From Conus ventricosus (taxonomy: Eukaryota > Mollusca > Gastropoda > Neogastropoda > Conidae): 64,000 bases of DNA. The stretch is taken from positions 27,828,951-27,892,950 of the forward strand of contig CM031616.1 in assembly GCA_018398815.1 (NCBI GenBank). Reading direction: 5' to 3'. Position 1 is the stretch's first letter. The number at the start of each line of letters is the position of its first letter. The translations under genes were made by a program, and so were the position numbers. The notes below the pieces were generated by a model, which was not told where the DNA came from, did no database searches, and was given only the letters and a program-made list of their open reading frames with translations. Below, piece after piece: positions 31,038 to 43,428 of the stretch.

Positions 31038-32155
31038 GTACCATGTCAGACCATAGCAGAATTTAAAGGAATCAGGAGGGCGAGCACCCTAGTGGTTCCT
31101 GGGGTTGGCCGATATGGCTGCATTGGTGGCAGAGCAAACCCGGAACACACGACCGCAAAGAGGAGACAAGGTGGTCGATCAAGAAAGGCAATTAATCTCG
31201 ATCGTCCGTGTGGTGTCGTGCAAAGTGCTGGAGAGATTGACCGAAATCTCGAACTACCCATACACGCCACCGATCGTGAAAGATCACGCACACTTACAGA
31301 ACCACGTTCTAAGTGTTGTTGTTGTTGTTGTTTTCGTACCCTGGCTAAAAGACTCCAGGGATCATCCAAACAGCAGAAGTACTTGAACACTATGGTACAA
31401 ATGCATCAGCTGGGGATGAGAACATTACGTGTGTGACCGTTTTTGATTACCCCGCCACAGAACGTGAAGTGTGATGGGTAAGGGCATTTATTGCCCAGTA
31501 AACCTTAATGAGGAGTCTTGCACTAAATGGGTGATGAACCCGGGGCTCGGAATATGGTGTGGAAGCACGACCGGCGAGAAAGAAGATGGCTGCCGACGAC
31601 CGGCGAGTAAGTCGCGGAATAACAAAAGGAGCGTGTAGCCCGACCAAGGAGGAGGAATGCGACAGTAGGATGCGACCCTAACACCCGAGACGGGGTCAAT
31701 GGAAATGTGAAAACAATTTGTGAGAAGTGAACCACGTGGCGATGAGAAAACACGCACAAGTGTGGCGACGATCGAAAGAATCGACGATCGTGAAAGACAA
31801 GTCGCGAGAGTGTCGGTAATAGTGATAAATTTCAGTAATACACTCCCACCAAGAGCCTCACGCGGCAAGAATACTCAGGGTTTAGCGCAAGCCACAACTG
31901 AATCAAGTATAGAAACAAAGACACCAGCAATCTTAACACAAAGGCAAAGTGTAGGCGAGACAGAGCACAAGACTTATCTTGCTTTGACTGCAGGCCGAAG
32001 GTGAATGCGGTAAAGGAAGTCGACACCGGCTTCTTCAGGAGGCGGAAGTGGGGTGACGTCACGTGACTGTCTTACGACTGCATTGGCCACGGAAAAAATT
32101 CGGCCTGACAGAGCTGGCCAACTGCCGTTGAATGCTATGGTCTGACATGGTATAT
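31038..32155 (-). mobile_element. Inverted-repeat element, copy B, opposite orientation to copy A
   Basis: Ends are taccatgtcagaccatagca and tgctatggtctgacatggta; the flanks ggcgtcatata and tatgacgcc extend the inverted repeat outward. Compared with copy A it keeps an extra stretch at about 31313-31468 that starts with a (GTT)n run. A 137-codon open frame over 31023-31436 (CIGGRANPEHTTAKRRQGG...) has no family I recognise and crosses the element end. Confidence 0.7.
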
Positions 32156-32211
32156 GACGCCGAAAAGATTAGTGGACCTTCCAACCCTATAACTCTTTCT
32201 TTCTGAAAAAA

Positions 32212-32290
32212 AAAAAGGGGGGGGGGGGGGGGTAGTAGTTCGATAGCATGTTACATTTTCTAGTCCCAGGGGGGGGGGGGGGGGGGGGGA
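32212..32290 (+). repeat. Duplicated poly(G) unit
   Basis: Two G runs each follow a short unit with taacatgttacattttcta/ttgtgtattctagtccc, so a ~60-bp unit with G run is tandemly duplicated around 32217-32340. Confidence 0.6.
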
Positions 32291-32385
32291 TAATTAAATA
32301 ACATGTTACATTGTGTATTCTAGTCCCTTTATGCTGTTTCTCCCCCCCAAGGTCCATCTTAAAATGATGTAACTGTGTCGTTTAA

Positions 32386-35300
32386 AATGTTCTTTATTGT
32401 TCAGGATTACATGCCAGTTCAAAATTCATCATTATATGATATACTAATGCTACCGTCTCAAAGGGTTTGGACTGGAACAACACAGAACATTTAAGTACTG
32501 CTACAATCCGCAAGGACTATGAAACTTCCAACATGACTTTTAGACATAAGATGTCATCAGCACTTGGGTGCACACTCAGGGGGGGGGGAGGGAGGGGGGG
32601 TTAGTAGAGGAGGGAAACTAAATCATTGTTGCTCATTAGAAACGGAGGACAAGTCCAGTTCATGATGTGAATAAGAACAAGGAAAATGTGATTTTGTCAA
32701 AAGCTGTGCTGTGCACTAACACAGGTAGTTTTGCATTATGGAACTTATTGGACTTGGAGCAAGGGCGACTAGTGCAAAATACCCGATACCTCTTCCGTTT
32801 TGGTATTTTTTACATAATGCTGCTCCTCTCTGTCCTCCGCCTTGCCCCAATATCAATTGGGAATTGAAATGTTACCTACTGAATCATTACCATGCTACTT
32901 GTTTATGGGGACTAATGTGATCAGAATACAACTTCAAGCAGCCAGTCAACAGTAAGAACAAGATAATGAACCATAGCTTTCAAAGTGCTACTTCACACAT
33001 AAATGCTGAAACATTAGCAGATAGATGCCAAATCATTTCAAACATTGCACATATTGTTGTTCAGTCACTACCAGGAGGAGCAAAAATCCAATGTTGACAC
33101 ACATTCACGTGTACAGATGACAGCTGATTCCATCCATCGGTCTCTCTACATTCATGCATGATCCTACTCGTACACATCGCCCATCCAACAAACTGTCATC
33201 AGTGGTGCAAAAACATCATCTACACAATTTAGTGATAAGTAAAGTCAGTCTCAGAATTACCAAATTTTTCAGTGAACACATTTAACTGCAACGTACTCGG
33301 AAAATTTATGTTAAAATGCTAACATTCAGAAAACAGTAACTGGTGAACGCTTAAATGGAAGACACTGCGTATGATCATTCTCCATCAGTTTTCCTTCATC
33401 CCAACCATGCATTTTATTACATGTGTTCAGAGTTCCCTCTGCGAAGGAACTCTCAAAATACAGATCGCATATTTTCCTTTTCAGTCTTCATCACATCTCT
33501 ATTCAGAATGTACCCCTCCAAAGTGTTGTTAACGGTTCAATCATTGTAGCCCCGCCAACCGCACAGGCTTCTCAGGGCTAACCGACTGGCATGGGGAAGG
33601 GGAAATAAAAAGACACATCTCAAAGCAAGTCGGACCACATGAAGGAAAAGACAACTGAAAAAGAAACAATGAAAGCTGCTACGACATGGTAGCTAAAGCA
33701 CCAACATCTTGCGGCATACAAAATTAGGCCGTGCCGAGAGTGCCAGGCACTGCCCTTGATCTATCGCTCCCAGACTTATAACAGATGATTAACAACGTGT
33801 ACAGTAAGGGCCACACAAAAAAAGATACGTATAAGAAAGTCATAGGGCAAACTGACACTGCAGAATGTGCAGCTGGTTTCCACTATGTAGTGCGGCCACT
33901 TTCACTAACTTATTGCCAGTCTACAACAAGAAAGTTGCATTGCTGCCAGCCAAGCTCCTGGGGTTGACTTTTGATTGAAAGCATGTCTGACCCCCTGCGC
34001 TTCAGCTGACAAATTTATGGTTTAAAAAGAAAAAGTATTTTCCATACACGATTGCCAATAGTGTTCAAAAAGAAAATGCGTTTTCCCTATATAGTTGCCA
34101 ACATCATTGCCATGAGTGTTTAAATAGAAAATGTATTTTCCTTACATGATTGCCAACATCCTTGTATCTTTTTCACTTTACTTAGCAGTACTTTTCTTCC
34201 CTATTAAAAAAAATGACCACACATCCCCCCTCCCCCCAACTCCCACCTCCCTGACCCAACATTTTTAAATTAAAGTATGAAATCCTGGGTTTTCACTACA
34301 CTCGTGATTTCAGGAATGATTTCTGAATTGGTGAGAGTCCAGAAAAATTTTGGGAAGGCTGGCAACAATGAACCCGACATGCTGTAGACTATTATCGGAT
34401 ACACCAAATGCACAAAGCCAGGAGAATGGGCCACAAACGCAGAAAAAAAACCAGTAGATGACTGGGGGGAAAAAGAAAAAAGGAATGACAGACCCAAAGA
34501 GAAGTTTCTAGCTAAAAAAACATCCAGAAGGCTAACCCCCTCGTCTTAATTTTGTTAAAAAAAAAAAAAAAAGTTCTCTTCAGGATATAATAACCATTCA
34601 TAAAAAATCAAAGCTGATTGAGAACATTCAATCAGAAACTCAAATGTTGATTGTCAGAAGATATGCCTGTCTTTCTATTGCCTAGTGAGTTACCTTTTTT
34701 CATATTCATGGGTCAAGGAAATGGATCCGAGAGAGTCAAATGTTTGATATGAAGTGTATGCGAGGATAACAGTTGGGTTATGAAGTGTCTACTTTCCAGG
34801 CGAACGGTCTTACACCCATGTTTAGGCATTTTCTCCCTCCAATCGTGCTGTCACACTGACTGATGGGGCAAACTGCTCCGGGCGTGCCCACCAGCAACAT
34901 CCCTCCCATGAAAACGGCACCGTCACCCTCACTGAATGCAAGCTCTTTAACAGATTGTCTCTCATTGCAGCCCTCTGAACATGTCTATTGTGACCGTAAC
35001 ACACATGTCTGGCAGCCCATATTACAAACAAAAAAATCTTTAACATACCAATCAGTTTGCAACAATGATTTGCATGTTGAAGTATCACATCTACGGTTGT
35101 AAGAGCTGAGCCTACAAGTTTTAATCAAGAAAGCTCAGCTGACCATGCAAGACCTTTCTGGGCGGTCACACTTGTATGGTGGAAAAAAGTCACATCCTGA
35201 ATAGGTCATGTACCCTCCCAAAAAGATCCAACACAATAAACCAACGACAAAGTACTTAAAACTACTGAAATCCTTACGACAGATAACAAACACCAGGACA

Positions 35301-38300
35301 TGCTAAGAGTATTAGCCATTCCCCTTGATTTTTTTTAAAAATCGGAATTCAAAGAAAAAGTTACTGGAAAACATTAAAAATGTAACAAAAATACATTTTT
35401 AAAAAAGCAAAAAAAAACCCCCGGGCAACTTAATGCTGCAGAATGGACAGATAGTGTCCCTGTTGGACAGCGCATAAAGTGTCCACTACCTAGTCCCAAC
35501 AGAAAAGCTGGCAGGCCATAAACTGTGCCTGAACTAACCGATAATAGATTTTCCTGAACAAAGACAGGAGAAAGGTCCACAAAGGCAGAAAAACTAATAC
35601 GACAGTGAAGATAGTCAAAAATGGAAAAAGACGAGAGTCCGAGAGTGACTGAAATGCGGAAGTTACTTGCACTGAACTTCCAAAAGGCGGGGATGGGGGG
35701 CAGCTCTTTGCCTACAAACATGCCATTTGGAGGTGAAGAATACATGCGAATGTCAGCGGCCCTTAAACTTTGGGGAGAAGTATATTTGAAACATAACCAG
35801 TCAACATTCTTGGGTAAAAACACAAAGGATGCAATAAAACATACAGCCTTCAACCAACTCTGCTAGTTGTAAATTTACCAAAATTATATCGCCCCATTTC
35901 TTGATGGCATTGCACTCAAAGCTAGGCAACATCCACAACTGACCACATTTGCACACATGTAATATTTGCACTGAAGTTACCATCTCGCTGGTAAGGAACA
36001 CTGATAAATGATATGCAAGACATTTACATAACTTGCCTCTCCTGAACCAATGTGAGTCGATGCATAGCTGGAATATGTACTCATCTCAAGTAACACGTTT
36101 AAAAAAAAGAAAAGAAAAATGCTACAATCATAATGAAAAACTAAAATCTAACCGAAATAACAAGAGATCTCTTTTCAGGTATACCATGCTGTAGTACCTG
36201 TATGGAGTTGACTCCCAGTATGACCATTTGTATTGTTAAAAAAAAAAAAAATTTTCAAGCACAACCAAAAAACAAAACAAACTTCTGCATGAAAATTTGT
36301 TAAAGCAAGGGATTCATTTCCAGCATCAGGCGAAGACTTAAAGAGTGCTGAACCCAAACTGAGGAGCAGGGTACGTCTGTCTCAAAGAGTTGGTCAACAG
36401 ACAGGTACTGCAATCTGATGAAATGACGGAGTGTGGGTGCAGATGTCTCTGGCAATGACTTTACTAGTGATGGTGCTGATTCAGTACATCATGTCGCATT
36501 CTCTCCTGTGCCTCAAGGGCACCATTTCTAAGCTATTCTTTTTCCATTCTCCTCCCATCATGTCTCCTTCCAACTTCCCAAATATTTTCAGCCACCAGAG
36601 TCCTCAGCAGTGATTATTTTCCCCTTTGGATTTTTAAGCGCACATGCACAATACTAGCACTGAATGCTACTGGCACGATAATGTTCATACGGATTCCCAT
36701 CAGGTTAAACAAATTACACAAGACGTGCTGCTTCCAAAAGTAAATGGCAATATACACATTAGTGACACACTATGATTATCTGAGGTATATGTTGACGCCA
36801 TCAAGAGCAAACAAAAATAAACCGGGTTTTTTTCATACCAAGAGTGAAACCAAAATTGACAGAATGCTTTAAAACACAATCCTTTGAAACATTACATGTA
36901 TCTCAGTAGCCCCAAAATGTTTTCCACAGACGGGTTACTTACAAATGAAACTACATGTCGGTCCAGGTTGCTTCTCTACAAATTCACTCGCTAATGCACG
37001 CTTTCTTGCAAAACACCAAGCATGAATACATGCCAGCGCGCGCACACACACACACACAGAACAAGTCACATGAGGAATGTTTCGTCAATCACCATAATAC
37101 AAAAATCAACTGGTTAACAGGTCAAAACTAACATCACTAGGGAAGTAAAGGTGGATGCACTCATTTTGTTACGTTGAACCATACCTGAAAACAAAGAGAG
37201 TGCATTTGCTACTCCATGTGTGTGTGTGCATGTTGACTGTCTGAGTGGCTGACTTATAAATCTGACATGAAGACACAGCATGAATCTTGAAGGAAAAAAT
37301 GCCCGTGAATAATTATATTCTTGTTGCTAATAGTATGTAACTCCAACGTATACATGTTGCCATCTACCTCCCTCCTTACCTTTGCTACCTGTCCCATTCC
37401 ACAAGATAGATAAATAATGCATTCCATACAGGGCTACTCTAAACGACTTTCAGAGGAAGAAAAAAAGACTCTGAATGACTAGATGAAAATTTGTGTAAAG
37501 ACACCAGATTCATGCCTCTGCATGGAACACCAGTTCTGGAAAACGACAAAAACTGTCTTCATGTTAGATGTGTGCTGGAGGATGTGGTTATCTGTTCATA
37601 TGCATACAGACTGTGGTGAAAGTACAGCCATTTCGTTCTGTTAACTAAGCAGTACAAGCATAAAAATGCACATTTACAAGAAAGAACATTATTGATAAAC
37701 CTTTGCTCCCCAAACTGGCTTTTGGGAGTATTTTTCATCAACGGTTTGGAGTATTTCCTTGAACTGCTCTTGACAGATTCTCGCCCACAGCTGGATCCTT
37801 CCCATCATGCAAAGATTTACATTTCAACACGATGTGAACATGCTGCCTGCCCATGACGACTTGGAAACTTTCATTTCAAAATCCTTTTATTTTTATTTCT
37901 CTCATATCTGATCTTGTAATCCCTTAGGCCAGTTTCTAACACAGAAGAAAAATAAACTGGCTTTCGCTTAAACTACGAATCACACTATACAATGTTTGAT
38001 TTGCAATATTTTCTTAGTTTTGTGTAGTTTTTATACACACATTTAAAACTTTTTTTTAATGGAATACAAAATACAACAAGACAGCATTTCAATACAAATG
38101 TAATGTGCCTATAACATGTCGACATCATGCATTCCAAAAGGTTTACAGAAAAAAAAAGTGAAATGGTGGTGTCCCGGTCTGTTCATGTGTGATGGATTGT
38201 GACCTGGAGAGACAATACTTTCCGAAGAAATGTATACCTATCAACAATTACTGAAAATCTTGACTGTGGGGTTATCCATGTTACAAAGTTCAAGAGTTGT

Positions 38301-41300
38301 TATCCCCAAGCTCTGACAGAAGCACAAAGAAATGTGAACAAATGGCTACAAATGACAAAGGAACTTTTAAACGAAGGCGTTAAAAATCATCCACAATGGA
38401 AGTTTACGAAGCTGATACATCGGCACACAAAAGCACAGTTCCACATTCTTTTTCCCCCCATCAAGAGATACAAGAAGAAAACACATTAACTGATCTAACT
38501 GATCTACATTCCAACTACCTGCTTGAACTACAAACCGCATTGGTCAAACCCACTCATCGACAGAGACCTGTCTGTTTAGCAGTACATTATGGGCAAGACA
38601 GTCACCTGCCATGAACCATCTGTGTTGACAGCCGTCAATTTTCACAAGGATTACAAGAAACATGCTGACTCTAATGATTTTACAGATACACCCATGTCCA
38701 GTCCACATCTCTTGACAGAGATGACATTCACACCGATGACAGGATTTTGTTTTGCAGCAGCCAAGTAGTTTGCATTGCTGATAGCACGCAAGGAGATGTG
38801 GAATCGATTCCAGTCAGACCCATTTATTTGTGGGATTTTTCGACTCGCTCACCTCCTACCCATAGTTGAATTTGCTATGGGCTTAAATGGGAACACTGGG
38901 ACTCGGTGGTCAATTTCAATCCACTAAACAGATGTGTCCGAGAGAATCGATCGAACTTCCCCACGCCACAAGTGTTTGTATCTCTTGGGCCTTGTCGTTG
39001 GGATATCTTGTGAAAGGAAGTGCACAACACAGCCCTGTAATGTTGTCTCTTGAAACAAAAACAAAAAAAAATCAGATAAAAAAAAAAGAAGTCAGAACAT
39101 TTTGTAGCCCTTCATGCCCTGCTCTCATGGTGACCTTGGTTCCGATTTCCTCTCGTCATCTATGCCCTTGCTGTGTTTGTGTTCAGGTCCTTGGTATTGG
39201 CGGGTTCATGGGGACTGTTTTTGGATGGGTATGGTCACACCCTCTGACAGTTCCACGCAATTACCGTCATTCAGTGGGGAGCTAAACCGGGGTTGTCCTG
39301 CGTATGTTTCATCAGAACAGGCGCCAGTGAACATCGCCGAAGTGACTCTGCAGCAGTGCAACGTCACCTGTAGTGGACTGCCTCATGACTAGTCATACTG
39401 ACTGCTCCCCATGGATTGCGAGGCTGTAGCATGACGAACTGGAATGCGGCTGTAAACAGAGCGGACAGAACAAGAGACATTGAAGAAATGCCACCAAAAT
39501 TGCATAGGAGATGAGACACAAACATTCCAAGATTTTGTTTCATGTCTCGGAGAAAGCATGGCCTGACACAGTACTGTTCTGCTGGCCAAAACACATACTG
39601 TTGGTTTGATGGTAATCGAGTATAATCGTCAACAATCAGACTGTTGTACATTTGTACCAAGTATTCCCTTGTTCAAAAACGTGATCGTTCTGACTAGAAG
39701 GGGGGAATAGGGGGTCAGCAGGAGGGAAGGGAGGGGGGATGATGGGGGGGGGGGGGGGGGGTGAAAGGGGGCTGGGTAGAGGGAAGAGAGAACAGTAACT
39801 TTTCATTCTTCAAAGAACAATAACTCATCTGCAGCATTCTTCAAAGGACAGCAATCAATCACAGCTGGGTTTCTTAACCCATTTCTGACTTGGTTGCCAA
39901 AATAAATCCAAATCTGTGGCCCAGGCTGCCTCGAAGAAAACACAGAAAACCCAGAGATTAAAGCACAAATAACAATCCAAACCTTCAAACACAGCGACAA
40001 TGCATATTCGACATTCCGAAAGGAAGTTTCACAAGGCAGATAAGCATGAGAACGTGGTCCTGACTGAAAATAGCTGGACTTGTCAAAGGATGTGGACCAC
40101 ACTCGCCATCACAAGTTGTCTAGTAAGTCGGCTGATGCCATGGTCACCTCGTTACCAGTTTTCTTGGAAGGTACTCTGTGAGGTGATGACAGTGACAATA
40201 TCCAAAAAAACGGGGACTACCACCAGGCAGATGCTGATCTGATGGCTTTTTCCTTACAAACCTAGTTTATGAATCGAGATCCACATTTGTTGAAATTTGC
40301 ACTATTCTACGAGAAGTGAACAGTGACGAATTTACATTATTTTGTTCCGGATACGGCCTAAGTTCATCCTTCACAAATCCAACCCCCTACACTGCCATCT
40401 TTGTCAAACATACAGTCCAGTCCCGAGATATCCTAACCATATTCAGCCAACTCTCGCTACGACAGGTCACAAATAAATACTGCAGCTCTCTTCCACACTC
40501 CCAAGAATTCTAGCCTCTTGCACCTACAAAAAGCAGCTCTGACGCCTTTTTCAAGAACAGAACTTTTCTATTGCATAATCATCACCGAATCAAAGTTTTA
40601 AAGCCCCATGACTGTCCAGACACACTTCACTAGGCTGTAGGACAAACTGTCTTCACTTTCAAGTTCAGTTCGTCTGCCTTCGCTCTCTTTTCCATCAGCA
40701 GAACGCCTGACGGCAGCCTTTCTCAGATCATTTGGGCAGCTGCTACCTCGCTGAACAAGAATCTATTTTCTACAAAGATTTATCCTCATACAACTTTCAC
40801 GGAGTTTTTATGGCTTCATTTCAAAGCTTCCTTTGTATTCATACCAGCAGCACAAACCATGCATGGAAGCAAATCGAAACAGGTCCATCCATTTAAATAT
40901 GAGTTTTCAAGTGCATATGTTCATGTGTTCTCGTGCACAGGCATTCATATTTCCAAATAAAACTAAACTTACTACACATCCAGCATAATCTTTGCCACAA
41001 CAGACAGCTTAAGTTATCTTGGTTTTCGAGTCTTCTTTGTGTCACACATGTGCCCTTTCATAACAATATTTGCTGTTCTGAAAGCAAAGTATTCACTGCA
41101 TGACGCTGTTTCACAGAAACAGACACGTCATTTTTTAACGGACATCTGGTAATAATTGATACAGGATGATCAAAGGAGAAAATCAAAGTGGAGGAGGGAG
41201 CTTCTAGTACAATTCTGTTCTTTCTTGATTACCAGAAACGACTTTTTAAAAAAAAAAAGAAGAAATAAAGAAATGAACAAATAAAATAGTGATGAGTACG

Positions 41301-41476
41301 TGGCACTTCCATCAGACCGAAAAGTAGCATGCAACTGTATCACAGGAACGCAAAAATCTCTCTAAATATCTTCCTGTGTCCATCTCTCTTTGAATGTATA
41401 TGATTTGTTAGTGTTGTTTCAATGCACATTTTGTCCGAAAATTCATTCAAATTTAACCAGGTGATTTTTGCTCCGA
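32386..41476 (-). other. Probable long 3' UTR of the OSBPL9-like gene, or intergenic
   Basis: No exon is recognised on either strand across ~9 kb. On the - strand an AATAAA-type signal (tctttatt on +, about 32390-32397) stands at the left edge, and other aataaa matches occur. The region contains one SINE pair (38757-39530) and short tandem repeats (e.g. three ~60-bp units at about 34024-34160). The extent of the transcript is inference. Confidence 0.35.
38757..39530 (+). repeat. SINE head plus poly(A)-ended module, diverged
   Basis: The head (ccaagtagtttgcattgctgatagca ... ggaatcgattccagtc) keeps recognisable A/B-box positions. The body matches 3702-4052 (ttgaatttgctatgggct, tcaatttcaatccact, tgtatctcttgggcc). 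After an A-rich link (39055-39090) the second module runs from gcccttcatgccctgctctc to about 39530. Same order as at 21487-22690. Confidence 0.65.
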
Positions 41477-41563
41477 TCACATCTTGCTTATCCTGGAGCC
41501 TGGTCCGCGTCCCTCTCCATCCATGAACTGATCTATGTATGGACCATGCATCTGATCCATCAT
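41477..41563 (-). CDS. OSBPL9-like ORP, last coding exon with stop
   Basis: Read on the - strand, acceptor ggattgcag precedes 28 codons and TGA at 41479-41477: MMDQMHGPYIDQFMDGEG, then RGPGSRISKM. The phase-0 start joins the exon at 42768-42694. The tail extends beyond where the vertebrate ORP9 family usually ends, so this part is lineage-specific. An alternative acceptor 15 bases upstream (after gactgcag) would change the phase. Confidence 0.55.
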   Translation of the reverse strand: MMDQMHGPYIDQFMDGEGRGPGSRISKM

Positions 41564-42693
41564 CTGCAATCCATCATCTGCAGTCCATTCACAACCAACA
41601 GAAACCAGAAACAATCGGTCCTCTCCCCTTTTCAAATCAAGAAAAGATTACACGTGGGTCTGTATTCTACATTAATTTGGACAGAGAACATATATTTCAT
41701 TGTGAGCATGCAAATATGTATGTATGTGAGTTTGTGTATATGTGTTTTATAAGCATGCTTGTATGTTTACAGTCTTGTGGCTTTTCCATTTAACATAACG
41801 AACAAGAATTTGAATCGGTGAAAAACAAAAAAAAATTTTTTTTTAAATCCACGACTCAAAAGATCATGGCATATCCACTTTCTTTTTGACGCTTCCACTC
41901 AGTTCAGAACAATGCCTTTTGTAAACACGTCCTTAACAAACTGAGTGGCGACAACAGCATACACAGAAAAAGCTGCAGCGGGAAGTGCTTTTCACACACA
42001 ACTGCACCCCCGCCCTCTGCTCATCTGCCCTTCAGTATTTTTGTTTCTTGTCACTTTTCTTTTTCCAACCCACACGAGACAGGTTCTCTCCATCGACACG
42101 GACACAACAATAATGATAATGCTTCAATCCAGAACACACTAGGCATGAGCTCTCTTTTTTTTCTTTTTCTCTGTCCATTTATGTTTAATATGTATGATTT
42201 ACTGTTGTTAAAAATGACACACCATCACTGCTAGTTTACTTAATGAACCCTCAATACTCATCACTCACACACGTACACACGAGTCATACCTCTGGTTGGC
42301 ACTTGGCAAATTCTGACGAACAATCCCTGATGCAGCAACGAACCGTGAATGCCACCTTACAACCTCATCCCGATGATTGCCACTGGCATAACCATCTCAC
42401 AGACCTCAAAATGACACAGAGATATCGGGGATATTGGAGGGTGGGCGAGTGGGTAGAGGGGTGGAGGGGGTAAGTGTAGAGTCAAGTGTGGCACGTGCCG
42501 TTTCTGAGAATGGGGGTAAACTTCAGCATACCTACCCTCCTTCCCCCCACCCCCCGGACTGTTCTGACCAGTGTTGCCGGTGACAACAGGATGACAAGTG
42601 GAGAGCTGTGGTGCCTGTCATCGACGCACACATTCAGTAAAGTGAGATTGCACACAGACGGAGAAGCCATCACCGCCCCTCCCCTCGTCATAC
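41564..42693 (-). other. Intron of the OSBPL9-like gene
   Basis: No coding or repeat content is recognised, apart from short AT-rich runs and a few homopolymers. Confidence 0.45.
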
Positions 42694-42768
42694 CATCTGC
42701 TTTCCCTTGTCCCCAGCCGCTGTCAGCATCTTGTTGAACATCCACGATTCCCCATCTTCGTGGAAAAA
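42694..42768 (-). CDS. OSBPL9-like ORP exon, FFHEDGESW
   Basis: On the - strand, acceptor ttttgatggcag, 25 codons, then donor gtatga at 42693-42688. It encodes FFHEDGESWMFNKML, then TAAGDKGKQM. FHEDGExW following LEERQRxExRxRKE is the arrangement at the very C terminus of oxysterol-binding-protein-related proteins of the ORP9/10/11 group, which move lipids at membrane contact sites. Both ends are phase 0, consistent with its neighbours. Confidence 0.65.
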
Positions 42769-42859
42769 CTGCCATCAAAACAAAACGTTAAACTAATCTC
42801 TGTGATGAATAAAGAAGCAAGAAAAACATTCAATGACTTTCCATGACAGCAGCATTCCT

Positions 42860-43060
42860 TATGAATTTCAAGACGGACTGTCACAGACAAGAAGTCTATT
42901 TGTCTAACCTGGATGTTGGAGGCAAATTCACCATAACTGTTACAATAATACACAACATTTCAATACTGACCGTCACTGATAAAAAAAAGTCTGTCTAATC
43001 CGGATGTCGGCGACAAATTCACCAAAACTATTACAATGACACACAAACACTTTAACATGT
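42860..43060 (+). repeat. Diverged ~105-bp tandem repeat in intron
   Basis: Two units share gac(cg)gtcac(a)gataa(a)aagtct, tctaa(c/t)c(t)ggatgt(t/c)gg, gacaaattcacca(t/a)aact and ttacaat(a/g)acacaaca. Confidence 0.6.
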
Positions 43061-43344
43061 AATCTGACTTCCTCACTCTCCCAACAAATGGCTTGAGCAG
43101 TTTTCCTTTCGTTCCTCTTTCAAATACGCAAGCCATGCCAACATGTTTAAGTTTCCATTACCAGAGACACAAATGCTAGAATCACTAAACTGCGATGCAT
43201 GCACTACCAAGGAGCAAACCTGTGTGCAGCGTTCACATGACATACAGAGCTACAATGTTAATACAATTCTTGCTTCTTTCCTGATTTGTGTGCGGTGAGA
43301 CTTTACGACAGTCTGTAATGACCAGGAGTAAAATCGTAATTACC

Positions 43345-43428
43345 GGGCAGACAAACAAAGGAACCAATACATTACAAAACAAACACAACACGTTTCGACC
43401 TGTTGTCTTCTACTGACACGGCAAATAA
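43345..43428 (-). ncRNA. Hammerhead-ribozyme-like repeat motif, copy 3
   Basis: On the - strand: GTGTCAGTAGAAGACAAC, AGGTCGAAACGTGTTGTG, then TTTGTTTTGTAATGTATTGG. The CGAAAC box is canonical in this copy; the CTGAUGA box is not. It corresponds to the motifs at 2784-2866 and 23429-23520. Confidence 0.35.

Noticed and set aside
31023..31436. A 137-codon protein gene in the palindrome
   Set aside because: The frame crosses the element boundary, is mirrored on the opposite arm and includes a poly-Cys stretch from a (GTT)n-type run.
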